Source: Siphonodentalium dalli (taxonomy: Eukaryota > Mollusca > Scaphopoda > Gadilida > Siphonodentaliidae). From it: a stretch of DNA of 64,000 nucleotides. The stretch lies in assembly GCA_032622095.1 (NCBI GenBank), contig CP136062.1, forward strand, positions 5,332,001-5,396,000. The letters run 5' to 3'. The translations under genes were made by a program, and so were the position numbers. The notes below the pieces were generated by a model. The model searched no databases. It was given only the letters and a program-made list of their open reading frames with translations, and had not been told where the DNA came from. This document shows positions 23,426 through 34,740 of the stretch, in pieces. Within the stretch, counting starts at the first letter, position 1. The number at the start of each line of letters is the position of its first letter.

Positions 23426-24222
23426 CACTCTTATGACTAATGTGTAGGTTTTCTACACAAAATATGTAGCCCTGCTACACAATCATTATTCAATTTTGAT
23501 CTTAAACATATTTGTGTGGTATATGTGTAGTTTCATATTCGTACACAAATTGTGTAACAATTTTTACACATAAATGGGTAAATTTTTACACATTTATACA
23601 CAACTGTGTGTATAAAATCAACACATATCCCTTACACATTTTGTGTAGGTTCTTACACATACAGTTCGTAGACAAGAAATGCAAGTTCAGTAGTCCGACC
23701 TGTGGGTATAGTATTAAAGATATATGCAGATATATATGTTAAAACTTTCATGGCGCATAGTGGTATGTAGTATTTTGTTCTGTACTGTGAGTTTTTGCTT
23801 TGAATGAACAAACCAGGGTCGAGGCGTGATTGCATAATATTAGTATTATTACAACAATCATAACACGAGTCTAAGGACAGTAATTGCCATGAAAGTTTTA
23901 ACAAATAAATCCTCATATACTATTAATACTGAACCCACACATTGGAATTCTGAACTTACATCCTTGTCTACGATCGCTGTAGATTGTATTCCAAAAAATA
24001 GACTCAAACAATATGGCCGTCACGTAGCAGACTATGAAACTGAATGCACCACATTGCGCATGCTCTACGTTCTTACACAATTGTGTGTAACAAAATATAC
24101 ACATTATGTGTAGAACGGCACTTGGTCAATGTATTTGTATGTAAAACTACACATTGCTATGTGTATTAACCGGGTTTACACATTTAATGTGTAATCGTTT
24201 CTACACATTAGTTATAAGAGTG
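23426..24222. mobile_element. 797-bp foldback element rich in TGTGTA
   Basis: The termini are CACTCTTATGAC and the complement CACTCTTATAAC, each next to TA (23,424-23,425 and 24,223-24,224), which suggests a TA duplication. The arms of about 330 bp are inverted copies: the left arm ends at TTAAAACTTTCATGG near 23,750 and the right begins CCATGAAAGTTTTAA at 23,888. The arms are filled with about a dozen short TACACA/TGTGTA palindromic steps. No transposase. A Tc1/mariner-like mode of insertion is possible. Confidence 0.8.
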
Positions 24223-24224
24223 TA

Positions 24225-26266
24225 TATGGAGGAAGCTTTTATTTTATGTAATCTTGTGATATATTTCTATAATACCATATGGGCGCACAAAACCTAAATT
24301 AAACAGTAAAATATAATATAGACACATAAACAAACTCAAATGTTAATGTCGATGCGTACGTGCACATGTACGTCAGTGAGATATCCCGAATTTAAGTAGT
24401 CTTGTTGATTTGCTACGATGCTGGTGGGTATACCACGGAGTTGAAATATGCTGATATGGTAAACTGATTCTGTTAAGAAAATGTACCGTTATTCTTTCGG
24501 AACATACATGTTGCAGTGTCTGGATATATATACAATAACGGAACAATTTCTTAACACCAATATCTGTCACTACCAGCACAATGGCAAGTCAGCAGGTCCC
24601 AACAGCATCAGATCAAATTAGCAGGATAACTTAACCGGGATGGAAAGTGTTTGCCTTGCAATGACTGGACCTTGAAATCAGCTCTATCTCACCTATGACA
24701 TACATGCACTGTGTCACACTTATAGTAAGGTGGTCACTTTCACCGCTGTGGCCTGCTCCCACAACTAATGATACACACGGAGTTACCATAGCTCACATCC
24801 CTGTCGACGCGCCCGTGACCTGACGGGTGTCACCTTGTTGTCTCGATGTCCGTTTCGATATAGATTGGTGTGTGTGTGTGTATAGATGATGATCGCCGCT
24901 CTTCATTGCTATAAATATTCATTTAACACTGGTTCGCCCTGGTTATTTGGTCATGTGGTCTTAGCAGCATCAGTTCGCCATATCATCAGCATGACAGTTC
25001 ACCTGATCCCACCAGCATCATAGCAAATTAGCAAGACCATTTAACCAGTGTGTGGTTATTATATCACACCATCGTTGACTGACTGTTAGCATATTTTAAT
25101 CTGTTGTGTACACTCGGGCGATTTATAACGAACCAAAGACGCTTTGGGTCGTATATAGGCTATATCTGATTTTGTGACGTCACCAATTTTTAAGTAATAC
25201 GACCCTTGGATTTTGAATTTTGGATAGCACGAATGTAGGATAAAGGATCGGTGGGCCTAAAGCATTATTGTCGTAAAACATTAAAACTATAGATATATTA
25301 CTGTAGTCTATAGGCAGTAATAATATATAATGATTATATGTAAAATGATATTTATATATGTATTTTATCTTGGATTATGCTAGAATATGGTCATAACCAA
25401 TAAATAATTTGAATTTGTATATTGTCGTAATCGGTTGTCAAGACCAACACAAATCAGTCGATGATTGTTTACAAATTAAAAAACATTTTCCCAGAAAACT
25501 AATACCAGTCGCATCAATGCCCATGTAGAGAATATCTTCAATTTTCTATCGGTATTTTAGATAGATTCGTGCAATATTCATAAGTTTAAAGCAGAGTAAC
25601 CCGGGCCAGGCTATTAACTTGTTTCGATCATCGACGAATATTTCGATTCAGTCAATCAGTGCTCGTCGATAAAATCTAAAAATAAATCCGATAAATAAAA
25701 TTTGATGATAACATATAGTTCCAAACGCATTGACAATTTAAACCCATAATATTCTGCAATTGTATGAAACAAACTACTTCTTTAATTGTATTGAGGTTTA
25801 CTAATGTTATAAAATGTTGTATTTCTAACAACAACGGACGAAGAGATGTGAGTTTGTGCTATAAATTAATACGCAATCACAATTCACAAATAGTCCCGCC
25901 GCAGAAATAATTCGTGAACACGAGGTGCAATTTATGTGAATATCGGCATAAACCGAGCACAACAACCGACTGTGACTAGCAGGTAAGTTACGTCAGTATG
26001 TGTGCATATTTGTGAACTCCATCTGTCCATAATTTCTAAGCATAGATACTTTCAACGTGATGACAATTTTGCAAATGAAAACAACAGAAAACTTGGAAAA
26101 TTCGATGCACCATCAAAACATCAATCATGGTAGGCCTATTGTCAATGTCATTATGTTCAAAGTTCTACATGGTGATATTCAATCAGCAACCATTGATTAG
26201 ATGCCAACAACAATCAATGAATCATTGCACTAAGTGAACGTTACATTAACTTGCTTAAGCCAGTTA
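24225..26266. other. No gene; weak local repeat
   Basis: A diverged direct repeat (AGCATCA...CAAATTAGCA...TTAACC) lies at 24,605-24,636 and 25,011-25,042. A short (GT)n run lies at about 24,868. The block GAGTTTGTGCTATAAATTA at 25,849 recurs at 42,583. No coding signal. Confidence 0.4.
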
Positions 26267-26269
26267 AGG

Positions 26270-26638
26270 GTACATTCAGACAACCACGATGCAATAGTAA
26301 GTGGACAGATTTCCGTCGTAGGAAGTAACTGGTAGCTGGACTGCGCATGTCCACGTCCAAATCGTAGGGCATAAAATAATATCAAGCTCTTGATTTTAGA
26401 TGCTAAACCGTGGCATTCTTGGTTATCACCACTTGCGCAGTTGCGGCTTAATCGCAGTCATGTGTACATAAAAATCGAAGCTTGAAATGATAGCAGGCCA
26501 GTAGTCAATCACATGCTTTAGGAACAATCTATGATATCATAATGTATGCAACATCGCAAGCGTCCGAACAAACTATTGACGATCATGTCGGGCTTAGTTC
26601 CTCTACTTACGATTGAATCATGGTCGTCTGAATGTACA
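26270..26638. mobile_element. MITE of the GTACATTCAGAC family, copy M1
   Basis: 369 bp. The left end is GTACATTCAGACAACCACGA; the complement of the right end is TGTACATTCAGACGACCATG. Both continue into CAAT.GTAAGTGG-like sequence. The interior shares ATCAAGC and ATTTTAGAT blocks with 27,400 and 28,010. No coding frame. The superfamily and target duplication are not determined. Confidence 0.7.
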
Positions 26639-27554
26639 CTACTAAGGCAACCATGCATGAATCCATGATTCAATTGTAAGTGCCACCACACACGCTGCGA
26701 TTAAAATCGTAAGTGGGGAAAATCGCAGGAGGAAGCATCCAATGCGCATGCCCACGACATGGCCCACGTAGCCAAATCGTAGCGATCAAGCACTGTTTGT
26801 GAATCGTGAATCGTGGCGTGACCTTGGCAACGCACGCGATCGTAGCTGTCACATGACCACAGTCGCACTGGTCATGTTGTAAATACCACGAAAATTAAAC
26901 ATTCAAAAATGGCGCAACGTTTACAAACTTCTTGCACTTACAAAAACGAGGCCACATTGGTGGAGATGTGGCACGACAGGGAGTGCATGCCTATACCATA
27001 TATCAGGCAAGGAGAAGAGGGCTGTCGCAATTATTGAAATTCAATTGGGGCAGCTGAGCCTGTTGAGTTGACAGGTACAAAAATGTCAAAATAAAAACAA
27101 TATTCAATTTCACTTGAACTTTCAACATCAAATTGTTAGTTTAGAAAATTTAGAAACATGCCATGCATATGTATTTAGTTGCATAATGTGGAGAATGTGG
27201 TCTAACGTTTTGCTATCATGTGATCGATCACGTGGATAAAATCGTAGCTGTAAACATCGCAGCACCATAGCGTCTGCGGGCAAGCTACTATTTCTCCACC
27301 TACGATTTTCTCCACTGACGATTTTAATCGTAGCGTCTGCGGTGGCACTAAGTGGAAGAATTTCCATCGTAGGAAGTAACCATGCTAGATCACGTCAAAT
27401 TCGCAAGTAAAAAATATCAATATCAAGCACTGACATTTGTTTTTATATTCAAAATCGTAGCTTATGCTTGGATACTATACTTCCACTTGCAGTGTAATCA
27501 CAGTTGTGTGTGTAGCGTTCACATTGTGAATCTGAATGTAGAAGGCCGATGACT
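26639..27554. repeat. Nested pieces of the same MITE family
   Basis: Begins with an end-like sequence (CCATGATTCAATTGTAAGTG, about 26,664). A further partial copy at 27,350-27,554 (AAGTGGAAGAATTTCCATCG onward) is closely matched at 27,936-28,130. Several ATTTTAATCGTAG pieces between them point to repeated insertion of related elements. Confidence 0.6.
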
Positions 27555-27914
27555 GCAGTGCGGTTAGCGTTGCCACCGCGGCCGAAATGCAACTACCGGT
27601 ACACCGCAGCTCCACTGGCTAACTACAGTTAGGCCGCGGTATAACTGCCATTCAGCATGGTGTAGTTGCGACGACGTACTTTCATCAAACTGAAAAAAGA
27701 CAATACAAACCAGAAATCTAACCATGGTGTACATGCCATTCGACTGCGAGAGTAGTTGCCTTTCAGCTGCAGTGAACTTGCTGTTTGGCCGCAGTGTCTG
27801 AGTGTACTTGCTGTTCGGCCCGCGGTGCTCAACTGCTGTTACAAACTCTGACACCGCGGCCAAACGGCAAATTCACAGCGGTGCCAATGGACACTTGTTT
27901 TGTCCAGCAGGGTA
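27555..27914 (+). mobile_element. TACCC-TIR element, copy C1, left end lost
   Basis: Matches 34,741-35,119 but lacks the left terminus; it starts at GCAGTGCGGTTAGCG. The right end is GTTTTGTCCAGCAGGGTA. The interior holds degenerate 22-bp GGCCGCGGTGTACTTGCCGTTC-like units. It splits two pieces of the surrounding MITE family. Confidence 0.8.
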
Positions 27915-28423
27915 CACTAAGGTGACCATGATTCATTCGTAAGTGGAAGAATTTCCATCGTAGGAAGTAGCTGACGTCGTAATCGCAAGAAAAAAAATAA
28001 TGTCAATAATATCAAGCACTGTTTGATTTTAGATTCAAAATCGTGGCTTATCCTTGAATACTTCCACTTGCAATGTAATCGCAGTTGTGTGTATAGCTGT
28101 CGCATTGTAAATGTAGAAGGCCGATGACTTCTCTGCTCGAGAGGTCTAGATTTCTTGGTCATGGTCGTTAGACGCTTTGTGTGATCACCGAAGTTAAGCA
28201 ATGTCGAAGCCGCTTGGATGTGTGACTAGCTTTGGGATTCTGGGTGCTGCCAACTTTCGGTGCGACTCCCGCATTTCTCTTTCTCGTTCTGTTACATTTG
28301 TACGTAAAAAATCATGTATGACGACCCCTCAGTCTACCGGTATCTATCAATAAACTATCCGTAATTTCGTCAGGTCCCGATGCCTCCACTTACGATTGTA
28401 TCATGGTCGTCTGAATGTTCACT
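27915..28423. mobile_element. GTACATTCAGAC-family MITE, copy M3, with SINE
   Basis: The left part (CCATGATTCATTCGTAAGTGG) and the right end (28,384-28,423, complement AGTGAACATTCAGACGACCA) belong to the M1 family. The left half is nearly the 27,350 copy. A 5S-like sequence interrupts the interior. Confidence 0.65.
28179..28300 (+). mobile_element. 5S rRNA-derived SINE or 5S pseudogene
   Basis: 28,179-28,254 follows the conserved 3' half of 5S rRNA: TGATCACCGAAGTTAAGCA, ATGTCGA, then CTTGGATG.GTGAC, GGGATTCTGGGTGCTG. About a dozen bases expected between GTCG and CTTGGATG are missing, so it is not a functional 5S gene. It runs on into GGTGCGACTCCCGCATTTCTC. A similar body recurs without a 5S head at about 38,530, which argues for a SINE family rather than a lone 5S pseudogene. 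Confidence 0.65.
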
Positions 28424-29591
28424 AACGACACAAAATAACTGCAAATTCAGAGACCTGTACGGTAATCGACTACTACTTGACTAGTCGGACCCCTTCTAAG
28501 AGCTCCCATTTCTATGCACATACAGTATGACGTATAAAATGAGCAATGTGTCATCGCAGTTTTGAGTGTCCAATAAGTTTGCAAAGTTTTTGTCTTTATG
28601 GTGTAACTCTTTAGACAAGGCCGTTATTTCGTAAAAGTGATATTTAAAGAAATAAAGGGCATCTTAGAATTATCTCTCATTTTGAAAACATAAACCGCAG
28701 TGCTTATATTTTTTCGGCGAGAATCCAAATCTAGATTCTCGCAAATATTCTCACAATTTACCCTGTATTCTTGTGAAAAGGTATGTATGGATTCTAGCAA
28801 AATCAGATGAAATAGATCGGTATGCCATTGGGCGCCGTTGTATCTAATCCCATACTGTGCCGACTAGGTGACAATAATAATAAAAACTAAATTATCTATG
28901 CACAAATAGCATTGCGAATTGCGATACTAATATTAAACTTCTAAAAGCTCTAAATTGATCGAAGCAACTGTATGTTGAAAATTAAGTGTCGGCGCACACG
29001 GCCCCGATTGTGCCCGGTAAATCCGGCTGCCGGATAAATCGGGCCCGATAAAATCTGGGGTTCAGCGCGCACGAGTCCGATTTTCACTCTGGTCATATGC
29101 ATGTCACTGTAGTAAATAGTCAACTGGTGTACGTGGTCAGCCTATCTAGACATTTACTATATCTACCGGTAGTCCTGGTGATTTATATTCATATGAATTT
29201 CTAAAGACTAATATTTATTAATAATAAACTAAATAAATATATTAATAATAATATATTGAGGTCACGGGCAATACAGTTAATAGTGCCAATAGCCGTAAAT
29301 TGGCGTAATCTACCTTTCCACAGCTGCCTCCCTCTTGTTGCGATTATTATATACGGGCACCTATTTTCTGCACATAGGTCTACCAGCCGTTGTTTCTTGT
29401 CGATTGATCAGAATTCTTGATATAATTTTAGAATAGCGGTCGCTGCTAACTATTCCGATATTATGAATGATGTTTTGGTCATGTGACAAGCAAAACACCC
29501 GCGTTGCCATCGTCATGAGCCGGATTTTCCTGATGAAATCAAATTCAGTTGGATCGGTCCGATTAAATCGTATCCGACAAAAACTGGCCCA
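28424..29591. other. No gene recognised
   Basis: AT-rich with a GC-rich island at 28,985-29,070 (CCGGTAAATCCGG and GGGCCCGATAAAATC). The island looks like one end of a TIR element, but I found no partner. A simple AAT-rich stretch lies at 29,210-29,260. Confidence 0.35.
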
Positions 29592-29633
29592 ACCCAAAAC
29601 AGGTGTCCCCAAATAATCTCTGGATCCATCCCT
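29592..29633 (-). mobile_element. End fragment of the 30,419 hAT MITE
   Basis: AAACAGGTGTCCCC, then CTGGATCCATCCCTG, matches the right terminus of the 36,719-37,172 copy. It lies directly before the 160-bp array. The rest of the element is absent. Confidence 0.65.
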
Positions 29634-30418
29634 GTGGGAACGAGTCATTTTAGGGTTGTTCGACCAAAAAACATGGCCGTCAGCAGCCATTTTGAATTTT
29701 ACTCTTTGCATGACTAAGTCCTTTGGCGCAGGCTACAGATCGTAGCTTTGGTCGGATCTTCATGAAATTTGTCGTGGATGTTAACAATGACCTGCAGATG
29801 GGAACGAGTCATTTTGGTGTCAATCTCCCGAAAAACATGGCCGCTGGTGGCCATCTTGAATTTAAAAATTAAATCCATTGGTGCGGTCTGCAGCTCGTAC
29901 TGTTCGTCTGCCGGATCATCATGAAGTTTGTCGATGTTCATATTGACATGTGGCTAGGAACAAGTCCTTTTCGGGTTATGGCCATCAGCAGACATCTTGG
30001 ATTTTACTCTTTGTATGACTAAATCCATTGGCATAGGCTACAGGTCATAATACCTTTAGTCAGATCATTACAAGTATGAGATTTGTCATGGCTATTGACA
30101 TGTACAAATTGTACATGTAGATGGGAACGGGTCATTTTCGGTCATTCGGCCAAAAAACATGGCCACTGGCGGCCATCTTGGATTTCAAAATTCAATCCAT
30201 TGATGCTGACTACTAGTACAGATCGTACTATTAATCTGATCATCATAAAATTTGTCATGGATGTTAATATTGACATGTAAATGGGAACAAGTCTTTGGCA
30301 CAGGCTACAGGTCGTACCTTTGGTCACATCATTATGGAATTTGTCATGGCTGTTGACATGTCATAGATGGGAACGAGTCATTTTAGGGTCGCTCGACCAA
30401 AAAACATGGCCACCAGGC

Positions 30419-30910
30419 CAGGGATGGATCCAGGGATTTTTTCGGCGTATCCTGATGGCCGTAGGCCCGAGATGGGGGTAGGTACGGGAGGGGGTCACCC
30501 CCATCCCTTAGGTGCAGCATTAAAGATCCCGCATAAGAAAATGCACTGGCTTACAAGGTCAAGATAAAGGCCAATGTATTATCTTATATATGCGAGGCTC
30601 CTTAGATGGGAGACTCTCATTTATATAAGAGAATGCATTGGCACAGGATTTTTGCAAAATTTCAAGAAGCCCCAGTCATGAAAGGGTTAAAAAGGTTCTC
30701 ACTGGACACTTGATTAAGCAAATAAAGGCTCTATATAAACTGTATATTGATGCATTGCATGTTGTTGAATTATATAGAAGATTTCCTTCAAAATATAGAA
30801 AATTCAGCTTTAATAAAACTATCCACTTGCAATTTGGGGACATTTAGGCCACCCGAGTTTGGGCGCCCAAACCTGTAACAGGTATCAAAAGAGCCCTGGA
30901 TCCTTCCCTG
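30419..30910 (+). mobile_element. hAT MITE, copy 1, with perfect TSD
   Basis: 492 bp. The ends are CAGGGATGGATCCAGGG and the complement CAGGGAAGGATCCAGGG. The 8-bp duplication CACCAGGC (30,411-30,418 and 30,911-30,918) is exact. The uninterrupted sequence, with a single CACCAGGC, is seen in the same array at about 31,071. No transposase. The interior carries a smaller TTAA-type element. Confidence 0.95.
30511..30692 (+). mobile_element. Captured MITE inside the hAT element
   Basis: GTGCAGCATTAAA, then ATATGCGAGGCTCC, TGGGAGACTCTC, and an end at CAGTCATGAAAGGGTTAA match the free element at 42,698-42,960. The left terminus is decayed. The 36,719 copy also carries it, so capture predates spread of the hAT family here. 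Confidence 0.65.
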
Positions 30911-31127
30911 CACCAGGCACCAGCGGCTATCTTGGATTTCAAAAATCAATCCATTAGCATGGGCTACAGGTCGTATCTTTGGTCAGATCATTATGAGATT
31001 TGTCATGGCTATTGACATGACGTAGATGGGAACGAGTCATTTTGGGGTCGTTCGGCCAAAAAACATGGCCACCAGGCACCAGCGGCCATCTTGGATTTAA
31101 AAAATCAATCCATTAGCATGGGCTACA

Positions 31128-31837
31128 GTACTCTAGTGATCCGAATAATAGTAGGGGTCGGAATAATAGTAGGGGGTGGAAATGTCAATGAAAAAGGAGA
31201 TCATTGAAGAACACTGATTTAATTATCAAACAAAAACTTATAATAAACACTCCTCGACCCAGCACGGACAACGTCTGGTTCTTGCAGAACCTTTTCAATG
31301 TCATTGATTTGAACGGAGAACACTGCGTCAACACTTTTATACGAATTTTCAGTTCCGGCACAAGGCTCGAAAAATCTAACACTCAGGGGACCCTGAGCGG
31401 TAACTACTCAATTGTGTTCTACTTAAAGAAACTTTCAAACGTGAGCCCCAGACGTTGATTAACTTCTTAGTTAATAACGCGTCAATTGTAAAAAAAAACA
31501 CAGACACTGAACGATAAACAATACCCGCAGATGGGGGTCTGTCTATTGCAATAGGGTCGCACAAATTGCAAAATAGCGACACGTGCGAGGATGGAGTTAC
31601 TTCCCATGGATCAAATCATTGATTATATTGCGATGCCAGACGGTTGCGCGAATTCTTTAAACGTATTCCGTTTCATGCATGCCATTTGATTAAAAACTAC
31701 GAATAATGCGATCATTCATGGAGTATGGGTGATCAAAATTAAATAATCGTAGGGGCTTGAATAAGAATCGTAGGGGGTGGATTTTTTCTCCAAAATTAAC
31801 AATCGTACGGGTACGGTTATTCGGATCACTAGAGTAC
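31128..31837. mobile_element. 710-bp TIR element in the 160-bp array
   Basis: The ends are GTACTCTAGTGATCCGAATA and its inverted partner TATTCGGATCACTAGAGTAC. Both ends continue with GTAGGGG-rich sequence. The array reads GGGCTACAGG when uninterrupted, so removing the insert leaves a duplication of at most 4 bp (TACA). A frame of 84 codons inside is unrecognised. The superfamily is not assigned. Confidence 0.85.
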
Positions 31838-32340
31838 AGGTTGTATCTTTGTCGATCATCATTAAATTTGCCATGGATATTAATTTTGACATGTAGATGG
31901 GAACGAGTCATTTTGGGGTCGTTCAGCCAAAAAACATGGCCATCAGCAGTCATCTTAGATTTTACTCTTTGTTTGAATACCGGTAAATCCTTTGGCACGG
32001 GCTAGATGTGTACATACCGGTACGCAGGTCCTACCTTTGGTCGGATCATTATGAAATTTGTAATGGCTGTTCCCCTGTTGACATTCACATGTAGATGGGA
32101 TCGAGGCATTTTGGGGTCATTCGGAAAAAAACATGGCGGACAGCGGCCATCTTGGATTTAAAAATTCAATCTATTAGCATGGGCTGCAGGTCGTACTGTT
32201 AGTCTGATCATCATGAAATTTGTCATGGTAGATGGGAACGAGTAAGTTTGCGGTCGTTCGGCCAAAAAACTTCTCTGCCAGCAGCCATCTTGGATTTTAC
32301 TCTTTGCATGACTAAATTCTTTGGCACAAATAGAATTGAC

Positions 32341-32999
32341 GTTATTACAGTAGTTGTGTTCAAGTATCTGTCTAGGATTGCCACGATTAATCATACAGTA
32401 TAATCAATGAATGCTAATAAAGCCAACAATCAATTAATCAATAATCATTTTCCGTAGTTAGCTACATGTACATGTTAGATGAGTCAAATACACATAATTA
32501 AGGATGTGCGCTATCCGTGAATTTAAAAAAAAATTTCAATTTCTAAAAGTGGTTTTAATAAAAACAAATTGTCATGTACTTGCGGTGCAAGGGCGGATCT
32601 ACCATCCGGCGCCCTCAGTGCATGCCCCCTCTATTTTCGCCATAGCAAGAATTTTTTGGGATGTGTCCAGCCGCCATTTCTCTCCGAGCACCCGAAGTTT
32701 CTGCACTTAATATTGCTAACATACATGTACATGCATATGTACATGTATACAACAGTAATCTGATTCAAGTACAATTTTTTCAACTTTGGATTGTTGTATA
32801 TCCATGTAGTGGCGAAACAAACATCCCGTGACGTGCACTATTTTCGTCATGCAGAAAAAACTAAGTCTGTCGACAGTTTGTTTCTGGGCATCAGAAAATA
32901 TCTGGCCCTGCGCCAAGTTTTAGACACCCGAATTTTTTTTATAAACATAGTTATAGCAATTCTAAATGTGGTGTCAAATGTAAATTCCATCTATATATA
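32341..32999. other. No gene recognised
   Basis: AT-rich, with several TACATGTA palindromes (32,464-32,474 and 32,722-32,750) and homopolymer A and T runs. Confidence 0.35.
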
Positions 33000-34213
33000 C
33001 AGCACTGCTCACAGTAAGCGACCTGCTTTAACGAGGTGTACATGCGTTAGTTCAGCGGCGTACATGCATTAATTCCGCAGTGTAATAACGCGTGATACCG
33101 CCGATTCGCGTTTGCACTACCGTGTGGTACTGAGGTACCACCGGACCGTTTGCGTACCACCGCATTACCAACGGTAACGAATGCTAGTACCGCGGTGAAA
33201 TGCAGTAAATGCACCACGTAAAACGGTAGCGCCATCGACAGTCTCCGTGAACTGTATTGCTAATACACAATAGTGTGAGCCAAATACCAAAATGTGCAGC
33301 TGATTGTCTTACCGAATGTGTATCAAAGAAACGAACGAGCATACAAAACAATTTAAATCATCTTGGAATTCAGTATGTTTTTTTTTTCAACAAAACTTTC
33401 AATTTAGTTAGTCACTGTCAGTGTTATTGTCGTTACTCAGATTATCAGATTGGTACATAAAATTTTATCTTGCGCTAACCTTACTTATTATATAGAGGCA
33501 TACATGTACGTTTCCCCTTTCCAATGCCAAACACGCATGCATTTCATCCGAATTGTGATTAGATAAGAATATGTGAAAATAATTTTTACCCTGAACTGCC
33601 GAGTACAGCAAATGCTAAATTATATCGGTATCACTGCAAGTCGCATGGGACTTCACGTTGTTTATACGAAACGTCGCTTTATTTGTTTTTCACTTTTATG
33701 TTTTTATTTTGGTACGGGGAAAATATATGTAGTCGGAAAAAAGTTTAGGGTTGCCATGCAGAAACCGAAATACCCGAAACAAACCTATTTTTTGGTTTTT
33801 GGCATGAGATATAGAAGTTATACATCGCGTATCCAACCGCGTGACGCTATCTTGCATAGACATACATGTAGCCCGAGAGAGAACGAAGGCGGTACCATCC
33901 TTACAATAATGTTTTTTTTAACTTCCCGAGATCATGAATTGGATTCCTGCAGGCCGCCTAGTTTTTTTCATGCATGTTTTCACTTCGCAGTGGAGGATGA
34001 CGCGGTGTATTGTGGTAACGAGCACCAATAATGCGGTGACCTGTGGTGACCAGAGGTAAGAATACCACCCAGTACCGCGGATCGACCGCCTCCACCGCGG
34101 TACAAAATAAACGTGGTATTCTGGTGGTATCACCATGGTATTCTGGTGGTATCACCACGGTACGTACCGGCCCATAACCTCATTAAACAGGTCGCTTAAT
34201 AAGAGCATAGCTG
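33000..34213. mobile_element. ~1.2-kb TIR element rich in ACCGCGGTA
   Basis: The ends are CAGCACTGCTCACAGTAAGC and the complement CAGCTATGCTCTTATTAAGC; both continue GACCTG.TTTAA.GAGGT. Subterminal parts (33,085-33,230 and 34,010-34,170) are filled with palindromic TACCGCGGT, GGTGGTA and CCACCG words. The flanks are AT-rich, so a target duplication cannot be proved (TATATATA versus TATGTAGC). A frame of 152 codons in the middle is unrecognised and could be chance. Confidence 0.7.
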
Positions 34214-34740
34214 TATGTAGCAATAGAATTGAGACTGCTACACTTTGGGATAAGCCAATACAACATATACATGTATATACATGATTACATGTACCGGTAG
34301 TCCGAGCATTTGATAGTACGGAGGATTTAATTGAAATATTTATCCAATTCACCGGCCCAAACCATATGGTCGAACCGGTGGCCACAAGCCCATTCCATCG
34401 CACAAATTGAACTAGCTGTAAGCATGCAACTATGTAGTTATAAGCTGACCAATTTGTAGTATTTTGAAGACATACCGTAATCTGCAGTGTTGACACCTGC
34501 ATCCCTGCCATATACTGGTATATTGAGGACATATCACTGGTGTGAAACCACAGGAGCTTTAATCTTCTATCATGCACTGCACGACTCTCCATATAGCATA
34601 CCGTATGACCATGTTTATAAAGTACTGCCCACTCGTGTGATGTACATGTACCCAGTCCTGGTGTAATAATGTACATGTAACATTGATACCGTACATCCAT
34701 TGATACGAGTAAATTTAAATGTCACTAGCTCAATATAACC
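34214..34740. other. No gene recognised
   Basis: Contains a minus-strand open frame of 182 codons (34,152-34,700) that overlaps the terminus of the preceding transposon and resembles nothing I know. TACATGTA palindromes occur at 34,266, 34,287, 34,641 and 34,670. Confidence 0.35.

Larger units (their letters stand above)
29634..32340 (+). repeat. Dimeric ~160-bp tandem array
   Basis: GGGAACGAGTCATTTT or a variant recurs at about 29,638, 29,799, 29,957, 30,122, 30,282, 30,369, 31,028, 31,899, 32,096 and 32,235, with a period of 158-165 bp where uninterrupted. Each unit then has GGCCAAAAAACATGGCC, GGCCATCTTGGATTT, a linker, and GGCTACAGGTCGTACC...GATCAT.ATGAAATTTGTCATGG. Two linkers largely alternate: TTTACTCTTTGCATGACTAA and AAAATTCAATCCATT, giving a dimer of about 320 bp. 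A stray piece lies at 40,389-40,460. Two transposons interrupt the array. Confidence 0.85.

Noticed and set aside
25981-25988. AGGTAAGT, a perfect 5' splice donor
   Set aside because: No convincing exon upstream or acceptor downstream. One such 8-mer is expected by chance in a window of this size.
28985-29580. GC-rich CCGGTAAATCCGG segment as a TIR element end
   Set aside because: The candidate partner near 29,510-29,580 pairs only weakly, so the element could not be closed.
33573-34031. 152-codon frame inside the 1.2-kb TIR element
   Set aside because: It shows no recognisable transposase motif and runs into the palindrome-rich end of the element.
34152-34700. Minus-strand 182-codon frame
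   Set aside because: Long for chance, but it ends inside a transposon terminus, has no recognisable domain, and lies in DNA full of TACATGTA palindromes. Not called as a gene.
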